From Bin87 sp965208015 (GTDB taxonomy: Bacteria; Chloroflexota; Dehalococcoidia; Lucifugimonadales; UBA3495), in contig OZ242309.1 in the NCBI GenBank assembly GCA_965208015.1, positions 1,116,001-1,180,000 on the forward strand: a stretch of 64,000 nt of DNA. The letters run 5' to 3'. Of the stretch, positions 51,056 through 58,956 are shown piece after piece (within the stretch, counting starts at the first letter, position 1; every line of letters begins with the position of its first letter). A program made the translations under genes and the position numbers. The notes beneath the pieces are model-generated. The model worked only from the letters and a program-made list of their open reading frames with translations. It had not been told where the DNA came from and did no database searches.

Positions 51056-52459
51056 CTACATGTGCAGGGCGCGGCCCTCGGCGTCCAGGGCAGCTTCGTG
51101 CACCATCTCCGCGACGCTGGGGTGGGCGTGGACGGCCCAGCCGAGTTCCAGCGTGGTGCCTTCCAGCAGGTGGGTCATCTGCAACTCCGCCAGGAGTTCG
51201 GTGACTTCGGGGCCGCACATGTGGCCGCCCAGCACCTCGCCGTAGTTGGCGTCGATGACCAGCTTGACCATGCCGTCATTTTCGCCCATGGCGACGGCTT
51301 TGCCGCTGGCCTGGACGTTGAAGCGGCCGATTTTGACCTCGTAGCCCTGCTCGATGGCCTGGGCCTCGGTGAGCCCGAACGAGGCCACCTGGGGATGGCA
51401 GTAGGTGGCCCGGGGCATGAAGGTGTAGTCCAGCGGCTGCGTTTCCTCGCCGGCGATGGATTCCACGGCGGTGACGGCCTGAGCAGACGCGACGTGGGCC
51501 AGGGCCAGCTTGCCGGTGACGTCGCCCACGGCGTAGATGCCGGGCACGTTGGTCGCCATCTTGTCGTCGATTACGACGTATCCTCTTTCCGTGGCCACGC
51601 CGACGGTTTCGAGGCCGATGTCCTCGGTGTTGGGCAGCACCCCGATGGCCACCAGCACCTTGTCGAAACGGGCGGTCTCGGTTACGCCGTCCTTGTCGAT
51701 GGTGAGGGTCACGCCGCTGGCATCGGCCTGGGCATTGGTCACGCCGGCTCCGGTGACCATCTTGATGCCGTGGCGATTGAAAGCCCGCTCCAGCTGCTGG
51801 CAAATCTCCTCGTCCTCGTTGGGGACGATATGGGGCAGCAACTCAATGACCGTGACCTCGGCGCCGTACATGCGGTAGATATAAGCGAACTCGACGCCGA
51901 TGGCTCCGCCGCCCACGATGGCAATCGAACCGGGCACGTCTTCGGCGACGATGCTCTCGCGGCTGGTGATGATGCGCTCGCCGTCCACCGGCAAGGGCGG
52001 GATGCTCCGGGGCCGCGCGCCGGTGGCGATGATGATGTTGCGGGCGGAGATCCGGGAAGTTTGTCCGTCCGGGCCGGTGACCTCAACTGTGTTGGGGGTG
52101 GCGATGCGGGCGGTTCCCGAGATGCTGTCCACGCCGTTTTTGCGGAGGAGGAAATCGACGCCGCGGGTCATGCGGTCGACGACCTGACGGCTGCGCTTCA
52201 TGGCCACGCTGTAGTCGGCGCGAAAGTTGTCGAACTGGAGCCCGAACTGGTCGGCGCGGTGAACGTAAGAGACGATCTCGGCGTTTTTGAGAAGGGCTTT
52301 AGAAGGGATGCAGCCCCAATTGAGGCAGACACCGCCCAGCGCTTCTTTTTCGATGACGCAGGATTTGAGGCCCAGTTGACCGGCTCGGATGCCGGCCACA
52401 TAGCCGCCGGGCCCGCCGCCAATTACTGCTACGTCATACTCCGAGACGGTGGTCATCAA
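51056..52459 (-). CDS. lpdA: Dihydrolipoyl dehydrogenase (E3)
   Basis: 467 residues. The FAD-binding GGGPGGYVAGIRAGQLG is at the N-terminus, the redox disulfide is Cys45-x4-Cys50 in GGVCLNWGCIPSKALL, the NAD-binding GGGAIGVEFAYIYRMYG is central, and the C-terminal dimer interface holds the catalytic His-Glu pair (HAHPSVAEM). It reoxidises the lipoyl groups of E2 and is the first gene of the operon. The 212 bases before it carry the end of the selenoprotein-like FTR gene. Confidence 0.94.
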   Translation of the reverse strand: MMTTVSEYDVAVIGGGPGGYVAGIRAGQLGLKSCVIEKEALGGVCLNWGCIPSKALLKNAEIVSYVHRADQFGLQFDNFRADYSVAMKRSRQVVDRMTRGVDFLLRKNGVDSISGTARIATPNTVEVTGPDGQTSRISARNIIIATGARPRSIPPLPVDGERIITSRESIVAEDVPGSIAIVGGGAIGVEFAYIYRMYGAEVTVIELLPHIVPNEDEEICQQLERAFNRHGIKMVTGAGVTNAQADASGVTLTIDKDGVTETARFDKVLVAIGVLPNTEDIGLETVGVATERGYVVIDDKMATNVPGIYAVGDVTGKLALAHVASAQAVTAVESIAGEETQPLDYTFMPRATYCHPQVASFGLTEAQAIEQGYEVKIGRFNVQASGKAVAMGENDGMVKLVIDANYGEVLGGHMCGPEVTELLAELQMTHLLEGTTLELGWAVHAHPSVAEMVHEAALDAEGRALHM

Positions 52460-52671
52460 TCTGTCCGGACAGGTGGATTATTCGAGCACAACGCGCCCTG
52501 TATCCGGCTTGCGCCGTTATTGCGGGGGCTGCGCGCGGACTGTGGCATTATAGCGGCGGTAGGTGGGAGCGGCAAGGTTGAGTCGCCGGAAACGAGTTCC
52601 GCCCCCGGTGGGCGCCGGGGGCGGAAGTTCCTGCAAAGATCAAGCTCAGTCGGGCCTGATCTCCGCCGGGT

Positions 52672-53097
52672 TCAGGATGGGCGCTCCCGGCGCTCGATCT
52701 CGCGTTCCTCGGCCTTGTCGCGGAGGGGGCGACCCTTGTCGGGCGTGGGGTCTTTCACCTCGCCGTAGATGGCGCGGCCCTCGTGGTCTTCGGGAAGATA
52801 TTCGGTGATAGGCAGACCTGCCTCATTCACGAACAGCAGTCAATGGCAGTACTTGTAGATCTGCATATCGTCGCAGGCGCAAATCCACGTGCGGTGCTTG
52901 ACCTCCTCTTCCTTGGAAGGGTAGAAGCGACAGGGACAGAGCGGCCGGCCGATTTCGTCGACGTTCTGGGCCAGACCCAAGATCACGGCCTCGGCGACGC
53001 CCTCTTCCGGATGGGTGAATGTGCCGGATTTTTCGCAATATCGCTCTACGAAAAGGCGCATCCTGGCAATTGCTTTTTCGCTGGGCTGGTCAGCCAC
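52672..53097 (-). CDS. Ferredoxin-thioredoxin-reductase catalytic-chain homologue with predicted selenocysteine
   Basis: The frame begins at GTG 53097 after a GAGGAGG site and reaches a UGA at 52842-52840. The signature is CPC-x16-CxC-x8-CH-UGA, where FTR has CPC-x16-CPC-x8-CHC. In FTR four of the six cysteines bind a [4Fe-4S] cluster and Cys57/Cys87 form the active disulfide; the UGA takes the place of Cys87. The frame continues for 55 codons with sensible sequence (LLFVNEAGLPITEYLP, then GEVKDPTPDKGRPL) and ends at TGA 52672-52674. A SECIS-like hairpin lies directly after the UGA, and selC and trxA lie 4 kb away. Read as a 141-residue selenoprotein; most callers would stop at residue 85. 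Confidence 0.85.
52805..52830 (-). promoter_or_regulatory. Putative bacterial SECIS element after the in-frame UGA
   Basis: In the mRNA sense, GUGA (52830-52827) pairs with UCAC (52808-52805), an AUG/A internal bulge follows, and AGGCA (52823-52819) pairs with UGCCU (52814-52810) around the tetraloop GGUC. The loop G is the 22nd base after the UGA. Stem size, distance and a G at the start of the apical loop fit the known bacterial SECIS consensus for SelB. Confidence 0.75.
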
Positions 53098-53345
53098 TGG
53101 GTTCCTCCTCGATTATTCGTTGATACGCCAGCCAATTCAGGGTTGGCGGTATGGTTGGTGGCTCAATGGTATTCCCATCAACGGAATTCTGCAACGCACT
53201 ACCCGGCGGTCAGTGGCCTTGCCTGGTACAAAGTTGCCCGGCGAAGACCGGACCGCGCCTTTAGTTCCGCATCGGCGACTCATGAAAATGGTGAGGCGTT
53301 GAGCGTTCTGATAGAATAGACGCATCTCGGTGGAGACAGAACGAC

Positions 53346-53543
53346 ATGCGCATTGCGGGACTTGGCCTGACCGAACTACTGATTATTCTGCTGGTGGTGC
53401 TGTTGATATTCGGCGCTTCCCGGCTACCGGGAGTGGGCTCCGCGCTGGGCAAGGGGATCAGGTCGTTCAAGTCGTCGGTCACCGGCGAAGACGAGAAATC
53501 GGCGACGGATCGAAACGCACCGTCGGAAGAGCAACGGTCCTAA
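53346..53543 (+). CDS. tatA: Twin-arginine translocase subunit TatA/E
   Basis: 65 residues. An N-terminal membrane helix (LTELLIILLVVLLIFGASRLP) carries the conserved Glu and FGASRLP hinge, followed by an amphipathic helix (GSALGKGIRSFKSSV) and a short polar tail. TatA oligomers form the translocation pore for folded proteins. It converges with tatC, from which it is separated by a terminator. Confidence 0.9.
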   Translation: MRIAGLGLTELLIILLVVLLIFGASRLPGVGSALGKGIRSFKSSVTGEDEKSATDRNAPSEEQRS

Positions 53544-53569
53544 CTTTCTGACCGAAAGACCACTATACG

Positions 53570-53594
53570 ACGGGCTCGCGTCTCGCGGGCCCGT
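53570..53594. terminator. Terminator between the converging tatA and tatC genes
   Basis: ACGGGC (53570-53575) pairs with GCCCGT (53589-53594), with an inner CGCG/CGCG stem around TCT, followed by TTTT on the plus strand. Confidence 0.75.
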
Positions 53595-53602
53595 TTTGGT
53601 TG

Positions 53603-54439
53603 TTATTCGGTAGCGGCTGGTTCGGCGTTGAGCGCGGATTGAGAACGGCGGCCGGCCAGGCGGGCGAGGAGGACACCGACCTCGTAAAGGACGATCAACG
53701 GACCAGCCACGATGGCCTGGTTCAGCGGGTCGATGGTGGGAGTGATAGCTGCCGCGATCACGAAGGCGGCGACCAGCCAAAACCGGCGAAACCGGGCAAA
53801 GCTGCGGGCGTTGACCACGCCCAAGATGGCCAGCACGTACATTACCAGCGGCGTCTCAAAGGACAAACCGAGCCAGAACAGGAGGCGGATCATGATGTTG
53901 ACGAGGTTGCTGATGCGAATGAGGGGGTCAGCGACCTCACTGCCGAAGCCAATGAGAAAGCTCAGGGCCGGCGGGATCATCACGAAATAGCCGAAAGCCA
54001 TGCCCGCTGCGAACGCCAGCAGCGCGGCGGGCAGAAACGAGAAGAGGATTTTGCGCTCGCGGGGTGTCAGTCCTGGTGCGACAAAGCGAATGGCGTTATA
54101 AAGGATTACGGGCAAGGCCAACACAAAGCCGCCCAGGAGCGAGACCCGGACGGTGATGCTCAAAAACTCGGTGACCTCGGTGCGGACGGGCTTGAAGGCT
54201 GGGGCCGCGTCGGTCGGTTCGGCTGGCCGGAACACGTCCAGGTTGAAGTCCTGGTAAAAGCGAAGAGGGTTGACGGTGTCGGTGGTGGCAGCGTGGCGGG
54301 CCGGCCAGAGGAGAACCGCGTAGATTTCCTCGTAGAAGTAGAAGCAGACCGCCGTGCCAATGAGCAGGGCGACCATGCAGACCATGGCGCGGGAACGCAG
54401 TTCGCGGAAATGCTCCCGCAACGGCATCGACTGGCTCAT
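53603..54439 (-). CDS. tatC: Twin-arginine translocase receptor subunit TatC
   Basis: 278 residues with six membrane segments. The N-terminus MPLREHFRELRSRAMVCMVALLIG is the conserved TatC start, and FVAPGLTPRERKILFSFLPAALLAFAAG is the family hallmark. Binds twin-arginine signal peptides. Its start is 11 bases after the end of the TatA/B-like gene, so the two are co-transcribed. Confidence 0.93.
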   Translation of the reverse strand: MSQSMPLREHFRELRSRAMVCMVALLIGTAVCFYFYEEIYAVLLWPARHAATTDTVNPLRFYQDFNLDVFRPAEPTDAAPAFKPVRTEVTEFLSITVRVSLLGGFVLALPVILYNAIRFVAPGLTPRERKILFSFLPAALLAFAAGMAFGYFVMIPPALSFLIGFGSEVADPLIRISNLVNIMIRLLFWLGLSFETPLVMYVLAILGVVNARSFARFRRFWLVAAFVIAAAITPTIDPLNQAIVAGPLIVLYEVGVLLARLAGRRSQSALNAEPAATE

Positions 54440-54450
54440 TGGGCCTGGCC

Positions 54451-54762
54451 TTACCGCTGGTCGGAAGGTTGGGACGCCGGGCGGTTGTCGGAGGCGTCGT
54501 TCTGCGCTGCCAGGTGCGGCGGCGGAGGCACCGGGTCAGTGGGGGGCGACGGCGGAGTCGCGGGACCGGGGTTGTTCCTGGGAGTTCCACTGCGCTCTTC
54601 GACCGAGGCGGCGTCCATGATGTCGGTGAAGGTGCGCCGCGCTTCACGGGCCATCTTGCCGATGGTGCGGGCGACTTCAACCGTCTTGCCCGGGCCCAGG
54701 GCGATGAAAGCGACGAGCAGGATGACGAGCAGCTCCAGGGTGCCGATGCCGAAAAAGTTCAC
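54451..54762 (-). CDS. TatA/TatB-type twin-arginine translocase subunit
   Basis: 103 residues: a membrane helix with IGTLELLVILLVAFIALGPGK (acidic residue and G-P-G hinge), an amphipathic helix (TVEVARTIGKMAREARRTF) and a long Pro/Asn-rich tail. The FFGIGTLELLV start and GPGK hinge are typical of TatB or of TatA paralogues. With tatC it forms a two-gene unit, and the separate tatA at 53346 completes the translocase. Confidence 0.88.
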   Translation of the reverse strand: MNFFGIGTLELLVILLVAFIALGPGKTVEVARTIGKMAREARRTFTDIMDAASVEERSGTPRNNPGPATPPSPPTDPVPPPPHLAAQNDASDNRPASQPSDQR

Positions 54763-54781
54763 GATGAAGTATCCAACGGGT

Positions 54782-56644
54782 TCAAGGGCATGGCGAGGCC
54801 AGTGTGCAGGAAACGGTGCATCCCAGCGGAACCTTCATGGATACCGGATCCGGCAGCGGACATCCCAATTCAGCCAGGGTGTCGATGATCCGACAAGCGG
54901 GCAGACCCATCACGTTGGAGTAGCAGCCGGAGAGCAGGGAGGCGGGTCTGAAGTCGGGGTCCTGGATGGCATAAGCGCCGGCTTTGTCCATGGGCGTGCC
55001 GCTGGCGATGGACTGTTCCATCTCGGCGTCGGTGAAGTCGCGCATCTGGACGTCGGCGGCGTTGGCATCGGTGAGGCAGCGGCTGGTGGCAGCGTCATAG
55101 ACGGTGTATCCGGTGATTACCTGGTGGGTAGTGCCGCGCAGGCGGCGGAGCATGGCGCGAGCTTCCTCGGCATCCGCCGGTTTAGCGATGGACTCGCCAT
55201 CAAGGACGACCGTGCTGTCGGCAGCGACGTAATAGCCGGCATTTGCCGATTCCACTCCGGCAACCGCCAGGGCTTTGTCACGTGACAGCCGGCGGACCAT
55301 CTGCTCAGGAGTCTCGTCGGGCTCCTGCTCTTCCGGTATCCCGGCCGGCGCGACGCGGAAATCGATGCCCAAGCCCGACAGCAGTTCCCGACGACGTGGC
55401 GAGGCCGACGCCAGCACGATCTCCGCGGTTTCCGGTTTGGCGACCAGGGTTGCGACGCATTCCACATGGTGGGTTTGGGGGAACATGTCCACGGGCTGAA
55501 CTGACTGGATGCGATAGCCCCGGCTCAGTGCGCGCAGATCCCGGGCCAGGGATTCGGGGTTGCAGGAGACATACGCGATGCGGTTGGGTCGCAGAACGAG
55601 GAGGGTTTGCAGCACGGCAGGCTGGCATCCGGATCGAGACGGGTCCAAGATCACGGCGTCAGGTTTCACGTCGAGACCGGGGAGGATCTCTTCCACTTTG
55701 CCGGTTACCAGCTGGACGTTCGGGTGGTTGGCGGCATTCACCGTGGCGTCGGCGATGGCCGCAGTGGATTCTTCCACCGCAACTATCCGGCGGGCGTAGG
55801 GCGCCAGCAGCACGGCGAAAGTGCCGACGCCGGCGTAGGCATCCACGACCGTTTCGTTGCCGGTGAGTTCCAGCGCGTCCTTGACCAACTCCGCCAGACG
55901 GGCCGCCTGCCACACGTTGACCTGGCAGAAGGACGGGGATGCCACCCGGAACTCCTGCCCGGCCACGGACTCGCGGTAAGTTTTCTGTCCGGTTGCGATC
56001 TCTATTTCAGGGTTCTTGAGGGTTGGCTGGACCAGGTAATCGCCGGTGTGCGGGGAGCTGCGGATGGACAGCTGCGAAGTTTCGGCGGCGCGCCCCTGCA
56101 ACTGGGCAAGAATGTCGTTGATGCCATCGTGCATCAGCAGGCAGCGGTCGATGCGAACGAAGCGCCGGCGCTCGCGGTGAGTGAAGCCCAGGGCTCCGCT
56201 CTCGCGCCAGATGTTGAATCGGGCGTGGTTACGGTAATGGTAACGGCGCGGAGAGGCCAACGCCGGCTGTACGACAGGCTCGTGGAAATTGCCGATGCGC
56301 TGAAGAGCGTCCCGCACGATCTCGGTTTTCGCAGCCAACTGTTCCGCGTAGTCAACGTGCTGCCACTGGCAGCCAGTGCACTGGCCGAAATACTCGCACG
56401 GCGGTTCCACCCGCGCCGGGGACGGGTTGATCACCCGCGTTACCTGGGCGGCAACGTACTTCCGGCGCACGGCCACGATTTCGGCCTCAACCCGCTCACC
56501 GGGTATGCCGCCGAACACGAAGATATCCCACCCGGCGTGCCTGGCCATGGCCTCGCCAAGACGACCCCAGGCATGGAGGTCGAGCTCGACGACGTCGCCG
56601 CGCTGCCAGCGCGGGATCGTGTCGGTGGAAGTCGCAGCAGTCAT
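54782..56644 (-). CDS. RlmD-like RNA methyltransferase fused to a Maf pyrophosphatase
   Basis: 620 residues in one frame. Residues about 1-405 are a TrmA/RlmD-type m5U methyltransferase: TRAM domain, the [4Fe-4S] cysteines in PPCEYFGQCTGCQWQH plus C in RIDRCLLMH, SAM loop DAYAGVGTFAVLLA, DPSRSGC and the catalytic VSCNPESLARDL. Residues about 410-600 are a complete Maf domain: LASASPRRRELL, ADSTVVLDG and DKAGAYAIQ. Maf enzymes hydrolyse non-canonical NTPs such as modified UTP. No stop separates the two, so the product is a single polypeptide; the ancestral genes were probably adjacent. Which rRNA base is modified is an inference. Confidence 0.88.
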   Translation of the reverse strand: MTAATSTDTIPRWQRGDVVELDLHAWGRLGEAMARHAGWDIFVFGGIPGERVEAEIVAVRRKYVAAQVTRVINPSPARVEPPCEYFGQCTGCQWQHVDYAEQLAAKTEIVRDALQRIGNFHEPVVQPALASPRRYHYRNHARFNIWRESGALGFTHRERRRFVRIDRCLLMHDGINDILAQLQGRAAETSQLSIRSSPHTGDYLVQPTLKNPEIEIATGQKTYRESVAGQEFRVASPSFCQVNVWQAARLAELVKDALELTGNETVVDAYAGVGTFAVLLAPYARRIVAVEESTAAIADATVNAANHPNVQLVTGKVEEILPGLDVKPDAVILDPSRSGCQPAVLQTLLVLRPNRIAYVSCNPESLARDLRALSRGYRIQSVQPVDMFPQTHHVECVATLVAKPETAEIVLASASPRRRELLSGLGIDFRVAPAGIPEEQEPDETPEQMVRRLSRDKALAVAGVESANAGYYVAADSTVVLDGESIAKPADAEEARAMLRRLRGTTHQVITGYTVYDAATSRCLTDANAADVQMRDFTDAEMEQSIASGTPMDKAGAYAIQDPDFRPASLLSGCYSNVMGLPACRIIDTLAELGCPLPDPVSMKVPLGCTVSCTLASPCP

Positions 56645-56725
56645 ATTGGATATAGTAACACCGCGCGGTCAGCGCGGGTTTTGCAATGGGTGCGCGATGC
56701 AGCAGTTCGTGGCGCACGTCCGGGC

Positions 56726-56756
56726 TTGATTGACCGGTCTGCCGCCCCTGTATAAT
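56726..56756 (+). promoter_or_regulatory. Promoter of trxA
   Basis: A consensus TATAAT (56751-56756) is preceded by TTGATT (56726-56731, spacing 19) and by TTGACC (56730-56735, spacing 15). The trxA start codon lies 85 bases downstream. Confidence 0.55.
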
Positions 56757-56841
56757 ATGAGTACCATCCCGGTCGCCGAGCGCGGACGATTGGTGTCCCC
56801 GTCGCGCGCGGCCAATGAGTGTCTACCCTGGAGGAACAGAG

Positions 56842-57171
56842 ATGCCCGAACCTATCGAAGTGAATGGAGCAAACTGGCAAAGCAACGTGATGGACTCGGA
56901 TCTGCCGGTGATGGTGGACTTCTGGGCGGAATGGTGCGGGCCCTGCAAGATGATCGCTCCCGCCGTGCACGACCTGGCGCTGGAGTACGAAGGCAAGCTG
57001 AACGTGGCCAAGCTGGACGTGGACAACGCGCCGGAAATCGCGGCGCAGTACGGCATCCGCAGCATCCCGGCGCTGATTTTCTTCAAGAACGGGCAGCCCG
57101 TGGACCAGGTGGTCGGCGCGCAGCCCAAGCCGGCGCTCAAGCGGAAGATCGACGCAGTGCTGGAGAGCTGA
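56842..57171 (+). CDS. trxA: Thioredoxin
   Basis: 109 residues. The active site WCGPC (Cys32, Cys35) is in DFWAEWCGPCKMIAP, the cis-proline loop is IRSIPALIFF, and the usual FKNGQPVDQVVGAQPK follows. Cytosolic disulfide reductant. The ATG at 56842 follows a GGAGG ribosome site; an earlier in-frame ATG at 56815 is less likely. The tRNA-Sec gene follows 12 bases after the stop codon. It is a natural partner for the FTR homologue at 52672-53097. Confidence 0.95.
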   Translation: MPEPIEVNGANWQSNVMDSDLPVMVDFWAEWCGPCKMIAPAVHDLALEYEGKLNVAKLDVDNAPEIAAQYGIRSIPALIFFKNGQPVDQVVGAQPKPALKRKIDAVLES

Positions 57172-57183
57172 GCCTCGATACGC

Positions 57184-57280
57184 GGGAGTGGATGGGGCCC
57201 GGTGGCTCTTGCGGACTTCAAATCCGTTATGCCTCGTGACGAGCGGGGTAGGTGGGTTCGACTCCCTCGCACTCCCGCCA
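57184..57280 (+). tRNA. selC: tRNA-Sec (anticodon TCA), selC
   Basis: A 97-base tRNA with the selenocysteine features: anticodon stem GCGGA/TCCGT around CTTCAAA (anticodon TCA), long acceptor stem starting GGGAGTGG, very long variable arm (CTCG-TGA-CGAG stem), T-loop GTTCGACTCCC and encoded CCA. The arrangement resembles Escherichia coli selC. It decodes UGA as selenocysteine and proves the organism has at least part of the pathway. Confidence 0.93.
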
Positions 57281-57331
57281 GCACAGGTTTGCCGATCTGA
57301 ACGACGCTGAACGTAAGCCAAGTCAGTAGAC

Positions 57332-57361
57332 ACGGCCCTGCGGCTCGCGCCGCGGGGCCGT
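57332..57361. terminator. Terminator after tRNA-Sec
   Basis: ACGGCCC and GGGCCGT pair, with an inner GCGGC/GCCGC stem around TCGC, followed by TTCGTT. It lies between selC and the converging gene that ends at 57375. Confidence 0.75.
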
Positions 57362-57374
57362 TTCGTTGCGTGTG

Positions 57375-58061
57375 TCAGGCCGATGGATCGGGAACGCCGT
57401 TCTCGTCGGGCTCCGGTGGCGGTTCGGCCATTTCGCGCTGGAGCTGTTCGCTCCAGTTTTGGAGCCAGCGACGGAACTCGTCCAGTGCGGGCGGAGCGAT
57501 GTAGATCACCTCGATGTCGCCGGGAAACTGGACCTGGTGGCGCTCGTTGATTAGCAGCAGGCCAGTTTCGTCTTCGCCCAGCGTGGTGTCGATGGCGTCG
57601 GCGACAAACTCGTAACGCCGATGATTGGCCTCGCCAAACCACTCCTGGAGCCGGCCCGCCACGGCGGGGCTCATCAGCGGTTGCATCAGGCAACGCTGCA
57701 GGTCCAGCGTTTCAGCGAGGATTTCCATGGACTCCGTAGTTTCCAGAACAGCCCCGGCTTCCACCAGGCCGGCGGTCAGCTTGTTGCTACCCTGGGCCGT
57801 GGCTTCCAGGTAGCCGAGGCCGGCGTCACCTCCCTCGGGCAGGTTCTCGTGGTAGACGTGGGTGACGCTGCCCAGGGCGTTCTGCACCGCCCGGACCTGG
57901 ACATCCACCTGATCCCAATAGCGCCCCAGAATTTCGGCGCCATCGGCGGGCATTGACTCCGGGGGTACGGCCAAGTGCACCAGCGGGGCCAGCAGCAGCT
58001 TGCGTTTTCCCTGGTAGTTGGCGGTCGCGGGGCGGGTGATTCTGCCCAGTTCCTCCACCAT
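57375..58061 (-). CDS. Uncharacterised 228-residue protein
   Basis: A mostly helical, acidic protein, with GRYWDQVDVQVRAVQNALGSVTHVYHENLPEGG in the middle and an acidic, proline-rich tail. No membrane segment or signal peptide. The sequence looks like a single globular domain that I cannot assign. Codon use and composition match the neighbours. It converges with selC across a terminator and diverges from lutA. Confidence 0.7.
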   Translation of the reverse strand: MVEELGRITRPATANYQGKRKLLLAPLVHLAVPPESMPADGAEILGRYWDQVDVQVRAVQNALGSVTHVYHENLPEGGDAGLGYLEATAQGSNKLTAGLVEAGAVLETTESMEILAETLDLQRCLMQPLMSPAVAGRLQEWFGEANHRRYEFVADAIDTTLGEDETGLLLINERHQVQFPGDIEVIYIAPPALDEFRRWLQNWSEQLQREMAEPPPEPDENGVPDPSA

Positions 58062-58201
58062 GATTGTTCTCCTGTTCGCGAGGATGATGGCCGCATTATG
58101 ATACCCAGCGACCGGGCTGAGACCAAGACCACGCGCCGGGATCGCCTTGTCCGATGGGTGGCACTCTGCTAACCTTGCGGCGCCGCGAACGAGGTTTTGT
58201 T

Positions 58202-58954
58202 TTGAGCCAGCCGCAGCCCATCAGGGCGTCCCTTTTCGTCACCTGCATCGTCGACCAGCTTTATCCCGAGGTTGGGGTCAGCGTGGTTCGGGTGCTGCGG
58301 GATGCCGGCGTTGACATTGATTTCCCGGATGGCCAGACGTGCTGCGGCCAGCCACTATACAACTCTGGATTCACGGTGGAGGCGCGCAAACTGGCGGAAC
58401 GGACGCTGGACATCCTGGGTGACCGGGAGTACGTGGTTGTTCCGTCGGGCTCATGCGGCGCAATGATGCGGGTGTTCTACCTGGATCTGTTCGCAGACGA
58501 CCCAGAATTGCTGGCCCGGGCGGAAGATTTGAGCCGACGGGTCTACGAATTCACCGAGTTCCTGGTGGACGTGGTTGGGTACGAGCCCGGTGCCCGGAAC
58601 GAACCGGCGCCTGCGGCGACGGTGGCGTATCACCCATCGTGCCACCTGCTCCGCGAGATGGAGGTCACCGAGGCTCCACGGCGTTTGCTGGATGCCGCGC
58701 CGGGGGTCGAACGTGTCAAGTTGCCGGACGCGGAGCAATGCTGCGGGTTCGGCGGGACGTTCGCGGTGAAGTATCCGCACATTTCGGAAGAGATGCTCAC
58801 CGACAAACTCGCGGCGGCGGCGAGCAGCGGAGCGGACACGCTGACGGCGTGCGACATGGGCTGCCTGATGCACATCGGCGGGGCGGTCAGCCGCCAGGGA
58901 TTGCCCTTCCGCGTGCGGCATATTGCCCAGGTATTGGACGGCGAGGCCGGTTAA
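58202..58954 (+). CDS. lutA: LutA-like iron-sulfur oxidoreductase subunit (CCG domains)
   Basis: About 250 residues with two CCG-type cysteine clusters: TCCGQPLYNSG near 45 and AEQCCGFGGTFAVKYP near 180, plus SCHLLREM and CDMGCLMHIGG. This pattern marks the LutA/YkgE subunit of the L-lactate utilisation complex, where cysteines bind iron-sulfur clusters. The TTG at 58202 gives the family-length N-terminus; an ATG 16 codons upstream is an alternative. First gene of lutABC. Confidence 0.9.
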   Translation: MSQPQPIRASLFVTCIVDQLYPEVGVSVVRVLRDAGVDIDFPDGQTCCGQPLYNSGFTVEARKLAERTLDILGDREYVVVPSGSCGAMMRVFYLDLFADDPELLARAEDLSRRVYEFTEFLVDVVGYEPGARNEPAPAATVAYHPSCHLLREMEVTEAPRRLLDAAPGVERVKLPDAEQCCGFGGTFAVKYPHISEEMLTDKLAAAASSGADTLTACDMGCLMHIGGAVSRQGLPFRVRHIAQVLDGEAG

Positions 58955-58956
58955 TC

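Noticed and set aside
53600..55285. Plus-strand frame of 561 codons opposite tatC, the TatA/B-like gene and the Maf domain
   Set aside because: Antisense of conserved genes, with no ribosome site and no recognisable domain.
58202..58954. A second selenoprotein among the lut genes
   Set aside because: All the CCG cysteines are present as cysteine codons and no in-frame UGA occurs within lutA; the same check on trxA and the small zinc-ribbon gene was negative.
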